Below are positions 9,169-16,772 of a stretch of DNA of 64,000 nucleotides, in pieces. This DNA comes from Flavobacteriaceae bacterium (lineage in GTDB: Bacteria; Bacteroidota; Bacteroidia; Flavobacteriales; Flavobacteriaceae), in assembly GCA_016744415.1 (NCBI GenBank), contig JADGEL010000002.1, positions 248,001 through 312,000 on the forward strand. Direction: 5' to 3'. The translations under genes and the position numbers were made by a program. The notes under the pieces were generated by a model. It worked only from the letters and a program-made list of their open reading frames with translations. It was not told the origin of the DNA and ran no database searches. Every line of letters starts with the position of its first letter. Position 1 is the first letter of the stretch.

Positions 9169-10299
9169 TTATCCCATAATTTTACTCAAATTGAAAATTG
9201 GAGAATACATTGCAATCATAATTACTCCAACAACAGAGCCTATAATTAATATTATAATAGGTTCCATTACTACACCAATCATTTTTGTACTATGCTCAAT
9301 CTCTTCATTGTATTGTTCGGTAATAGTTTCGAACATACTATCGAGTGTATTAATTTGCTCTGCAACTTTTATCATTGAAATCATTTTATGCCCATATACA
9401 CTATGATTTCCCATTGCAGCATTCAATGAAGATCCTTTAGTAATATTATTTCGAATATCGTTGAGTGTTGATTCTATCGGATAAAATCCAATCATCTTTT
9501 CTGTCAATTCTAATGATATCACTAAGGGTGTTTTTGCCGATAATAATAAATTAAGGGTTTGGGTAAAACGAGCTAAATAAATTTTTTGAACTAAATCCCC
9601 AAAATAAGGAAGTCTTACTATAATTTTTGAAATGAAACTTCTATAAAAAAGTTTTTTACGATTGAAAAAATGAAATACTACAATTGAAATTGTTATTGTC
9701 AAAAATATTTTTAAATAAAAAGGGAAATTGTCAGACAAGTAAATTATCTTTTTTGTAATCATTGGTAAATCTTCACCAAATTGTTGAAAAATAGCTCCAA
9801 ACATGGGAACTACATTGTTTAACATAAAATATAGAACTGCAAAAGTGACAGACAATACAAATATTGGATATGTCATTACTGAAACTATTTGACGTCTCAT
9901 TTTAATTTTTCGATCGAAATATTTTTGTAGTTCCTGTAAAATATCATCTAATCTTTTTGTTTCTTCTCCAATCTTAACACTGTAATACTCATAGGTCGAA
10001 AAGTTTTTTGACACTTCCATAGCCTCATACAAACTCACTCCGCTTACAACTCTGTTTTTTAAGTTTAATATCAGTTCTTTATCTACCTTATTCTTGAATT
10101 GATCGGCTAAAATATTTAAAGACTCCTCGAAATCAATATTTGATTTTAACAACAACGAAAACTGTTTGTAAAATTGTTCCTTTTTCTTATCAGAAAAATT
10201 TTTGGAAAAAGAAATATCTTTTGAAAAAAATTCAAGAAAAGAACTATCGCTTGGCGTCTTTTTTCTTTTTGTTTCTTTTTTATATGATGCTAAATCCAA
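9169..10299 (-). CDS. inner-membrane platform protein (GspF/PilC)
   Basis: 376 residues with the two repeated T2SSF domains: about 40-165, ending in a membrane segment near 140-165, and about 240-370 with the final membrane segment at 345-368. The first domain has LLKSNIDFEESL and the second LLLSAKTPLVISLE, the typical paired repeats. It interacts with the ATPase and the pilins. The start is probably TTG at 10299, two bases after the upstream pseudopilin stop. It closes the first transcription unit of the locus. Confidence 0.92.
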   Translation of the reverse strand: MDLASYKKETKRKKTPSDSSFLEFFSKDISFSKNFSDKKKEQFYKQFSLLLKSNIDFEESLNILADQFKNKVDKELILNLKNRVVSGVSLYEAMEVSKNFSTYEYYSVKIGEETKRLDDILQELQKYFDRKIKMRRQIVSVMTYPIFVLSVTFAVLYFMLNNVVPMFGAIFQQFGEDLPMITKKIIYLSDNFPFYLKIFLTITISIVVFHFFNRKKLFYRSFISKIIVRLPYFGDLVQKIYLARFTQTLNLLLSAKTPLVISLELTEKMIGFYPIESTLNDIRNNITKGSSLNAAMGNHSVYGHKMISMIKVAEQINTLDSMFETITEQYNEEIEHSTKMIGVVMEPIIILIIGSVVGVIMIAMYSPIFNLSKIMG

Positions 10300-10301
10300 A
10301 C

Positions 10302-10787
10302 TTATTTTCTTGTTAGACTTTCATTAACAGCTTTTGCTACACCAAAATCTTTACTGTACACCACTGCTATTGTATCTCCAAATACAGCATAATTTAAAGT
10401 GAAGTAATTTAGCCTACCATTGGATACTATATCCTGATTAAATGAATGAGAAATAATTGTAGTTTCAAAATATTCTTTTTGAAAATTACGTTGCCGCGTT
10501 ATTTTATTTTCAATGATTTCATATTCAATCGTAGTATTATCATTTAATAAAAGAGAGATTTTATTTTTTCCCTTAACAATATCATTTGAACGATGTAGAT
10601 CAAATTTCAGCGCCAAATCCAATTGATTTAATTGATTTTTTTTCTCTACTTGTTGGCTGTAAAGAAATAATTGTTTTGAAAAAACTATATAAGTAAAATA
10701 CACTATAGAAACAATAATTGACATGATAGTCAAATTAATGGTTGCTTCAAGTATGGTAAATGCCCTTATCCTTTTATTCCGTTTCAA
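10302..10787 (-). CDS. minor pseudopilin (PulG-type N-terminus)
   Basis: 161 residues. Prepilin motif RIRA|FTILEA: cleavage after Ala9, Phe at +1, Glu at +5, then a hydrophobic helix to about residue 33. The C-terminal domain is beta-rich and otherwise unrecognised; it resembles GspI/GspJ-type subunits in size. It overlaps the upstream pseudopilin gene by 14 bases and starts with TTG. Probably part of the initiation or tip complex. Confidence 0.85.
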   Translation of the reverse strand: MKRNKRIRAFTILEATINLTIMSIIVSIVYFTYIVFSKQLFLYSQQVEKKNQLNQLDLALKFDLHRSNDIVKGKNKISLLLNDNTTIEYEIIENKITRQRNFQKEYFETTIISHSFNQDIVSNGRLNYFTLNYAVFGDTIAVVYSKDFGVAKAVNESLTRK

Positions 10788-11142
10788 AATGATAATTTAT
10801 TATATAAGAAAACTTTCTTCTTTTATTATTTGTAGCAATTGTAAACACCACCTTTTTCACAAAAGGATTTTCATTAAAATCTTCAATCTCTTTTACTAGT
10901 CTATATGTTTTAAAATCATATTCTTGATTTTTAAAAAACTCAATATCATTAGCATCTAATAACAGTTCTGATATTTTGTGTTTGGCTTTGTAAAAAACTA
11001 CTGAATTTCCTGTTTCAAATACTTTTACATAAACCGTCGTAACTATTAAAATACAAATGGAAATTATAGCTATTGTTAAGGCCGATTCTAAAATAGAAGA
11101 AGCCTTAAACGCAACAGCTTTAAAGCACTTTAACCAGCTCAT
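10774..11142 (-). CDS. minor pseudopilin, short
   Basis: 122 residues. Prepilin motif FKA|SSILESALTIAI with cleavage after Ala14 and Glu at +5, then a hydrophobic helix to about residue 42 and a small globular domain. It overlaps both neighbours (23 bases with the upstream gene, 14 with the downstream one), as minor pseudopilin genes often do. Specific GspH/I/J identity cannot be decided. Confidence 0.82.
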   Translation of the reverse strand: MSWLKCFKAVAFKASSILESALTIAIISICILIVTTVYVKVFETGNSVVFYKAKHKISELLLDANDIEFFKNQEYDFKTYRLVKEIEDFNENPFVKKVVFTIATNNKRRKFSYIINYHFETE

Positions 11143-12337
11143 ATTTTACGGATTCTGAATTTTTAAATAAGGGAATTCCAATAAAATTTTTAGGTAAATC
11201 ATATGCATTTATCTTTCCATTCAGAATATAGTTGTCGTATTTAGAGCTTGATGTTTCTAAATAAAAATTTTCTGTAAATAGCGTTCCTATAATTTCACCT
11301 TTTAATTGTGTTTTGCCATAGCAATACACATCTCCAATTACTCTGCCATTTTCATTAATATTTAGAATTCTGTTTTTTACTCCATTAATTGATTTTCCAG
11401 TTACTATTATACCTCCAATTAAGGTGCTATACTCTTCAATATTAACTAAGATATCAAAATCATTTTCTATATATATGGTTGAAGGATACAATAAAGTAGT
11501 ATGCTTTTGCAGACTCACAAATTCCTTTGCAAAAACCTGAACACTCCCTTCAAAACCAGGTTCAAAAATTACACTTGGAGCCACGATAATAACATCTTTA
11601 AGTTTAACCGAATTTGAAATAATCAAAGAATCATTTGATTTCAGAATTATGTTTCCGCTAAAAGAACTATTGGTTATTCTTGATTCAGAAGACACTTGAA
11701 TTACAATAGTCTCATTAAAAAAAGAATTGTGTTTTACCATGTCAGGTTGGTATTCATAAAAATTATGGTTGTACCCCAAGTCCAATTCTTCTTTAAAAGA
11801 AGATTTTACCAGTGCTGGCATTTTCTTTTGAGATTTTCTTTGAACCCCGTAAAAATATTTGGATTTTAGAGAATGGGTGTTTCCAATTCGTTTAAAATCG
11901 ATGCCAAATTTTGAAATCATTATATCTCCTTTTATTGAAGCCAACCCGGAAAGATGCAATCTTTTATCATGATCTGTCAAATACAATGCTAATTTGTTTC
12001 TGTGTTTTTTATGACCAATGAGTCCCACTTTATAAACAGTATCCATTTTAACATAAGACTTGCACTTTACAATATCAAAGACACCCCATTTCTTTTGGCT
12101 TAATTCTGATACAATTCCATTTTCTAAATAATCTTTAAGCTCGTTTCCGTATTCTTTTTCAAAATCATTTAAATAATAGTTAAATGAAGCGTTACAGGTT
12201 GCAATCAATTCTTCTTCTAAAGAAAACTTCGTTTCAATACTTTGGTTTAAACTCGAAATTAATATAATACTTCCACACAAAAGTGCTATTATTAAGCATA
12301 TAAATATTGCATAAAGTAATGAACTAGCTTTTAGCAT
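11120..12337 (-). CDS. GspK-like minor pseudopilin fused to a beta-solenoid-like domain
   Basis: 405 residues. The N-terminus (KA|SSLLYAIF) looks like a prepilin signal cut after Ala4, with Tyr instead of Glu at +5; loss of Glu5 is the hallmark of GspK-type tip pseudopilins. Residues about 5-28 form the hydrophobic helix. From about 190 to 375 the chain shows short repeated beta strands with Gly and Asn turns (SGNIILKSNDSLIIS, GRVIGDVYCYGKTQLKGEI), resembling bactofilin or other beta-solenoid folds instead of the usual GspK alpha domain. It is the largest subunit and starts the pseudopilin set. Confidence 0.75.
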   Translation of the reverse strand: MLKASSLLYAIFICLIIALLCGSIILISSLNQSIETKFSLEEELIATCNASFNYYLNDFEKEYGNELKDYLENGIVSELSQKKWGVFDIVKCKSYVKMDTVYKVGLIGHKKHRNKLALYLTDHDKRLHLSGLASIKGDIMISKFGIDFKRIGNTHSLKSKYFYGVQRKSQKKMPALVKSSFKEELDLGYNHNFYEYQPDMVKHNSFFNETIVIQVSSESRITNSSFSGNIILKSNDSLIISNSVKLKDVIIVAPSVIFEPGFEGSVQVFAKEFVSLQKHTTLLYPSTIYIENDFDILVNIEEYSTLIGGIIVTGKSINGVKNRILNINENGRVIGDVYCYGKTQLKGEIIGTLFTENFYLETSSSKYDNYILNGKINAYDLPKNFIGIPLFKNSESVKYELVKVL

Positions 12338-12380
12338 TTATCACTTCTTTTTGATTTTCTATTTGGAATTATTCTTTTTT

Positions 12381-12983
12381 TTAGGCTTCACTGAGTTCTT
12401 CTGTTTTTTTGGGTTTTAAAGAATCCTTTTCAAACAGTTTATTAAAAAATAATTTGGTTTTCAAAGTTAAGGACTTAGGCTTTTCTTTAAGCAGTTCACC
12501 CTTTTTATAATAAAGCGTATCTGCGGTTATATAATTTATCCATCTTTTATTTTTTTCGCCTTTAAAATATCCTCCAGTAATTAATAATTTACCCTGATCA
12601 TTATACTCATTGTATTTTTTAATTTTTATACCATTATCCCAAATAGCACTAAGCTTTATATTTCCATTCTCATGCCATTCCATCCAAGAGCCGTGTTTCA
12701 ATCCTTTTTTAAAGATCCCTTTTTCTGCCAATTGATTTGACCTGAAACTTTTAATAAATAGCCCATCCAGCAACTCACCATCAAAATCTCCGACGGTATG
12801 AAAAATATTTCTCGATTTATACCAATAGTAGGTTTTATCCCCATCGCTCGATTTTGGAGCTTTCTTGGTCAAATAAAATGAATATTTAAAATCTATATCT
12901 GAAGTTGTATAGTTTCTATTATCAATTGAATATCTAAATCCATAGATCAAAAAAAAACAAAAAATTAAAATAATTTTTTTCAT
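12381..12983 (-). CDS. secreted MORN-repeat-like protein
   Basis: About 200 residues from the ATG at 12983, which places a good signal peptide (MKKIILIFCFFLIYGF) at the very N-terminus; the longer TTG-initiated frame to 13010 would bury it. The centre has repeats of the YwqK/MORN type (GHxG-W-xxxNGxIK: KHGSWMEWHENGNIKLSAIW), which are short beta-hairpin repeats found in many Bacteroidota exported proteins. It is the first gene of the filament locus, 43 bases before the GspK-like gene. Its role is unknown; it may be an envelope-side partner or only a neighbour sharing the promoter. Confidence 0.7.
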   Translation of the reverse strand: MKKIILIFCFFLIYGFRYSIDNRNYTTSDIDFKYSFYLTKKAPKSSDGDKTYYWYKSRNIFHTVGDFDGELLDGLFIKSFRSNQLAEKGIFKKGLKHGSWMEWHENGNIKLSAIWDNGIKIKKYNEYNDQGKLLITGGYFKGEKNKRWINYITADTLYYKKGELLKEKPKSLTLKTKLFFNKLFEKDSLKPKKTEELSEA

Positions 12984-13010
12984 AAAATTATATCGCCGAT
13001 AGGTAACCAA

Positions 13011-13749
13011 ATTAACAACATCGCTTTGATACTATAGCGTTCTTCTACCTTTCAATAAGTAAGGTCTTTCCTTACAGTTTTTTTTATTTTTAAATAATAA
13101 TAATAATATCAAATTTCTGATTTAACCTAAAAGAGCATTGTTTTCCCTTACTAATTGTAAGAGATTTAAAACAACTTATTCAATAGCTACTACTAAATTT
13201 ACAGTACTTAATGAAGGAACAAAATTCACCAATATGTAATCATAGATAATGAAGATAATACCATTCATTCTATAGAAAAATAATGTGAGATTGCTATGAA
13301 TTTAAATACTTTGAAAACTCAATTGATTCTAATAATGTTATGCATACAGTTTTTAAAAGCTGTAAGGGTTTAAAAACGAAACAAGCAATTCCATTCACCA
13401 ACCCCTTTCTACATTCTCTTAAAAAAATAAATATCTCACTTCCAATTAACTCCAATTTTTATTTTTTTTTGGACAAACAAAAGAATATTAAAATAACAAA
13501 TTTATTATCAAAACTACCGGTTTAACCCTTGAAACTATGGGTTTTACTCATAGAATACGGGTGTTCACTAAATATTACATAAATGTGTAAATCAGCCTAA
13601 ATACGCCATCTATATTTGCCGACTTAAATAATATATAGATAACACAATAACCCATTTATCAACTACTTATTCTCTTATAAATTTTAATTAATGATAATTT
13701 GTTAGTGCCAAATGATTATTGAGTTTACAACAAAAACAAACTTAAAAAT
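13011..13749. other. 739-base divergent intergenic region with operator-like motifs
   Basis: Lies between the filament locus (minus) and the response regulator (plus). It contains the three-hexamer motif at 13048-13075, a related two-hexamer site (CCTTAC-N5-GTAAGA) at 13146-13162, and a small inverted repeat CTATG-N9-CATAG at 13535-13553. I see no convincing gene in it; the 61-codon frame at 13340 lacks supporting features. Confidence 0.6.
13048..13075. promoter_or_regulatory. three-hexamer operator-like motif, copy 3
   Basis: CCTTTC-N5-GTAAGG-N5-CCTTAC, followed by AGTTTT as at copy 1. It lies 65 bases upstream of the MORN-like gene start, so it could regulate the first filament operon directly. 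The first hexamer is the weakest of the three. Confidence 0.6.
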
Positions 13750-14430
13750 ATGAAACAAAAAAAGAATGTATTAATCATTGAAGATCATCCAATTGTAGCA
13801 ATGGCTTATAAAAGTGCATTGGAATTTATTGAATCAAGTACTAAAGATTTAATCTTTAATGTTTCAACGGCAGATGACTGTGATAGTGCAAATGATGCCA
13901 TTATGAAAGCTGTTAAAGGCACTACTATAATAGATATTGTTTTTCTAGACATCAATTTAAAATCTTCAAAAGATCTCAGTATTTTATCAGGTGAAGACAT
14001 CGGTGTAAAAATTAATAAATTCCTTCCTAAAACAAAAATTATGGTTTGCACAACACACTGTGATACTCATAGAATTCAAAGCATTATTAAAAATGTTGAT
14101 CCTGCTGGGTTTTTAGTTAAAAATGATTTTGATTCTGATGAATTAATTTATGCAATTAATAAAATAGTATCATCTTTACCATACTTCAGCACAACAGTTC
14201 TTACTTCTATTTCTCAAAAAATTAAAACAAAGAACATACTAGATGGTATTGATCGCAGATTAATATTTGAATTATCTTTGGGAACAAAAATGAAGGATTT
14301 GCCAAATTTCTTACCACTTTCCATGGCTGGAATTGAAAGAAGAAAACGCAATTTAATGGAAGCTTTTTCGATTGATAAGAAAACTGATAAAGAACTTATT
14401 CTTATTGCAAAAGATAAAGGGTTTATTTAG
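13750..14430 (+). CDS. two-component response regulator, LuxR/NarL-like with divergent output domain
   Basis: 226 residues. The receiver domain (about 1-140) has the acidic pair EDH (about 11-13), the phospho-acceptor Asp in FLDIN (about 66) and a conserved Lys in FLVKND (about 124). The C-terminal region (about 165-226) is helical and in the position of a NarL-type HTH, but is shorter and divergent (SLGTKMKDLPNFLPLSMAGIERR has the helix-turn-helix spacing). No sensor kinase gene is adjacent. It diverges from the filament locus, whose three units share a repeated motif, so it is the obvious local candidate regulator; that link is inference. Confidence 0.8.
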   Translation: MKQKKNVLIIEDHPIVAMAYKSALEFIESSTKDLIFNVSTADDCDSANDAIMKAVKGTTIIDIVFLDINLKSSKDLSILSGEDIGVKINKFLPKTKIMVCTTHCDTHRIQSIIKNVDPAGFLVKNDFDSDELIYAINKIVSSLPYFSTTVLTSISQKIKTKNILDGIDRRLIFELSLGTKMKDLPNFLPLSMAGIERRKRNLMEAFSIDKKTDKELILIAKDKGFI

Positions 14431-14733
14431 TACAAGTCAACTACTATATATTCCAAAACATGCTTATGATTCCAACATTCATATGGTTATATAAGTATCT
14501 TTTAGAATTTTAATTCTTGTAAAGTCATCTCCAAAATCAGCAGCATTTATTCATAAAAACTCATAGAATCCTCTAAAAGAATTGTGCCGGTAAAAGATAC
14601 TTCCTCTCAACTTTGCTTGTCTGGTTGACGGAAAGGCACAGAATGACTAACACTACTTTTTAGGCAAGATAAACTACTGATTAGACATCATTTATTGGTT
14701 TTGATAGTTTTAGTTTTGTATCGGGCTATAATT
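14431..14733. other. about 300-base intergenic region
   Basis: No gene seen. It should hold the terminator of the response regulator and the promoter of the MauE-like gene, but I find no clear U-tract hairpin. TGTGCC near 14583 and GGCACA near 14636 form only a weak inverted pair. Confidence 0.4.
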
Positions 14734-15189
14734 ATGAAAATGATGGGACTGAAACTTAACACCCGATTTAGACATACTATTGTAAACGTTATCTGTTGGA
14801 TTTATGCGTTGCTGTTTACATATGCTAGTATGAGTAAACTATTAGACTTTCAAAACTTTAGAATTCAATTGGGGCAATCGCCTTTGATAAGTTCTTTTGC
14901 TGATTGGGTTTCTATTGTAATACCAGCTATTGAATTTATAATTGTAATTCTATTATTAGCTACAAGATTTAGAAGCATTGGTTTGATTGCTACCTACACA
15001 TTGATGGTGATGTTTACTACATATATTTATATAATCCTGAATTACAGCACTTTTGTACCCTGTAGTTGTGGTGGCATATTAGAAAAAATGACTTGGAAGC
15101 AACATCTAACCTTTAACATTGTATTTGTTATTCTAGCAGGAGTATCGATTGTATTAATACCTCGAAAGCACGTTTTGACTACGAAATAA
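14734..15189 (+). CDS. MauE/DoxX-like membrane protein
   Basis: About 151 residues from the ATG at 14734; a longer TTG-started frame from 14695 is less likely. Four membrane segments with the pattern of the MauE/DoxX redox-associated family, including SMSKLLDF after the first segment and a CSCGG motif before the last one. In this family the Cys pair is thought to carry redox equivalents for disulfide or cofactor chemistry. The next gene begins four bases later, so they form a unit together with the small Cys-containing secreted protein downstream. Confidence 0.75.
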   Translation: MKMMGLKLNTRFRHTIVNVICWIYALLFTYASMSKLLDFQNFRIQLGQSPLISSFADWVSIVIPAIEFIIVILLLATRFRSIGLIATYTLMVMFTTYIYIILNYSTFVPCSCGGILEKMTWKQHLTFNIVFVILAGVSIVLIPRKHVLTTK

Positions 15190-15193
15190 AGTT

Positions 15194-16294
15194 ATGAATA
15201 TACGAATAAAAATAGTTGTCTTATTAATTAGCTCAATATTTGGTATTGGGGTGGTTATATACCTTTTTAAGCAGTCAGAAAAAATTACACACTATCAGAA
15301 TCGATTTATACGTCGGTTTCCGCCACATGTTGCCCAAGAAATTAGCCAAACTGACCTAAAATTTAACTCCTATTATTTTGCAGGTCATGGAAATGGTAAC
15401 ATTTATTTAGGAAATATTACTGCCCCGCTACAAATATTAGCTTTAGATATAGCCCTGAAAGAAAACCATGTTTACACTATTGAACTGAAGGAAAAAGATC
15501 TTGCATTTAGAGCACCCCAAATTAGAGTTTTTAAAAATAATTTCTATGTTTTTGAGGGGCATGTACCTTATGTTTATAAAGGAAGTATCGATAACTGGAT
15601 TGCATCAAAGCGAAAAAATAGTGGTTATTATTTTGCGCACTTTGAACCCATGGATTCTGTTGAAATGGTTACCCGCTATATAATGCCAAAGAGTGGAGAA
15701 AATTTAATTGGCAGCTTAAACTTAAGAGATACAACTGAAGTGCACTATGAACAACATTTATTAGAAAAACAGTTTGATGGTGTTTTTGATACCGATGGTA
15801 GTTTACATTTTAACAAGGAACTACAACGAGTTGTTTATGTGTATAGATACCGGAACGAATATATTGTTGCCCATAAGAATTTGGAATTAGATTATAGAGG
15901 GAACACCATTGATACAATTAGCATTGCACATGTAAAATTGGTACGATTAAAAAATAGCACTCAGAAAACTTTTGCCGAACCGCCATTGGTAGTTAATAAA
16001 ACCAGTGCTGTTGACAGTAATTTATTGTATGTGAATTCTGGTTTGCCAGGGAATTATGAAGATGAAAACCTTTGGAAAGCAGCAAGTATTGTTGATGTGT
16101 ATGACTTGACAAATGGCACATACCGCTCTAGTTTCCCGATTTATAATATAAATGGAGAAACCATGAAAAGTATGCTAGTAGTTGGACAATTTTTATATGC
16201 CCTTATTGGAGAGAAAATTGTTAGCTATAAACTTTTGGAGCCTATAAACCAAGATAAAAAAGCAAGTGAATATAGTGGGATGGTTGATGGGTAA
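15194..16294 (+). CDS. membrane-anchored periplasmic protein, possibly beta-propeller
   Basis: 366 residues. One N-terminal membrane segment (about 6-24) with no Cys lipobox, then a soluble, beta-rich domain with repeated short strands and turn motifs (NGNIYLGN, NNFYVFEG, QRVVYVYRYR, SNLLYVNSG, GQFLYALIGEKIVSY) that suggest a propeller-type fold. No catalytic motif is visible. It is four bases after the MauE-like gene and upstream of a small secreted Cys-containing protein, so it may be a sensor or binding protein of the uptake locus. Function not recognised. Confidence 0.65.
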   Translation: MNIRIKIVVLLISSIFGIGVVIYLFKQSEKITHYQNRFIRRFPPHVAQEISQTDLKFNSYYFAGHGNGNIYLGNITAPLQILALDIALKENHVYTIELKEKDLAFRAPQIRVFKNNFYVFEGHVPYVYKGSIDNWIASKRKNSGYYFAHFEPMDSVEMVTRYIMPKSGENLIGSLNLRDTTEVHYEQHLLEKQFDGVFDTDGSLHFNKELQRVVYVYRYRNEYIVAHKNLELDYRGNTIDTISIAHVKLVRLKNSTQKTFAEPPLVVNKTSAVDSNLLYVNSGLPGNYEDENLWKAASIVDVYDLTNGTYRSSFPIYNINGETMKSMLVVGQFLYALIGEKIVSYKLLEPINQDKKASEYSGMVDG

Positions 16295-16417
16295 TGGTTG
16301 TTGGGAGACAGAAGCTTGTTGTTAGAAATTAAAAGTTGAAAATATATTGGCCGATATCAGGGGTAAGATTGAAAACCTGTAAAAAAGAGTAGATCGTAAT
16401 TATTAAATATTTTTATT

Positions 16418-16693
16418 ATGAAAACAAATTTTTTAAAAAGAATGATGATGCCAATGGTAGTCTTGCTTTTTGGTATTGCTGGTGCTTTTGTAACTACATC
16501 AATGAGTAGTGCACCTAATCCAACGATGGAGCCGGGATACAGGTATGTATCACAGTCAAAACCTTGTAATGCAGAAATTCAATGTTCTAATGTATCTTCG
16601 CCAAATCTCTGTACTTCAGGTGGTATTACATTAAAAGGTAAGTTTAATCCGGCAATTAATATTTGTCAAAAGCCATTGTATAGAGCTCATTAG
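16418..16693 (+). CDS. small secreted Cys-containing protein, DUF6520-like
   Basis: 91 residues. Signal peptide with a basic N-terminus and hydrophobic core (about 12-30), then a mature part of about 60 residues with four cysteines (PCNAEIQC, NLC, NICQ). It resembles the small DUF6520 proteins found beside MauE-like and SusC/SusD genes in Bacteroidota; the assignment is from recall and not searched. The nearby MauE-like CSCGG protein could form or reduce its disulfides. A hairpin follows at 16720-16755. Confidence 0.6.
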   Translation: MKTNFLKRMMMPMVVLLFGIAGAFVTTSMSSAPNPTMEPGYRYVSQSKPCNAEIQCSNVSSPNLCTSGGITLKGKFNPAINICQKPLYRAH

Positions 16694-16719
16694 TAGTTTG
16701 TGGAATGGTTTATTTTTAG

Positions 16720-16755
16720 GTAATGCAGTTTCTTTTTGCAAAGAAACTGCATTAC
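16720..16755. terminator. long hairpin between convergent genes
   Basis: Perfect 16-bp stem (16720-16735 and 16740-16755) with a four-base loop, between the ends of the small secreted protein gene (+) and the S9 peptidase gene (-). It has only weak T-tracts, so it is probably a bidirectional terminator or RNA-end stabiliser. Confidence 0.7.
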
Positions 16756-16772
16756 TAATGTTTAAATTCCTT

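Noticed and set aside
13146..13162. fourth full copy of the three-hexamer motif
   Set aside because: Only two hexamers (CCTTAC-N5-GTAAGA) are present, and neither flank supplies a third.
14577..14645. second structured leader before the MauE-like gene
   Set aside because: Only a six-base inverted pair (TGTGCC/GGCACA) with no terminator or supporting helices.
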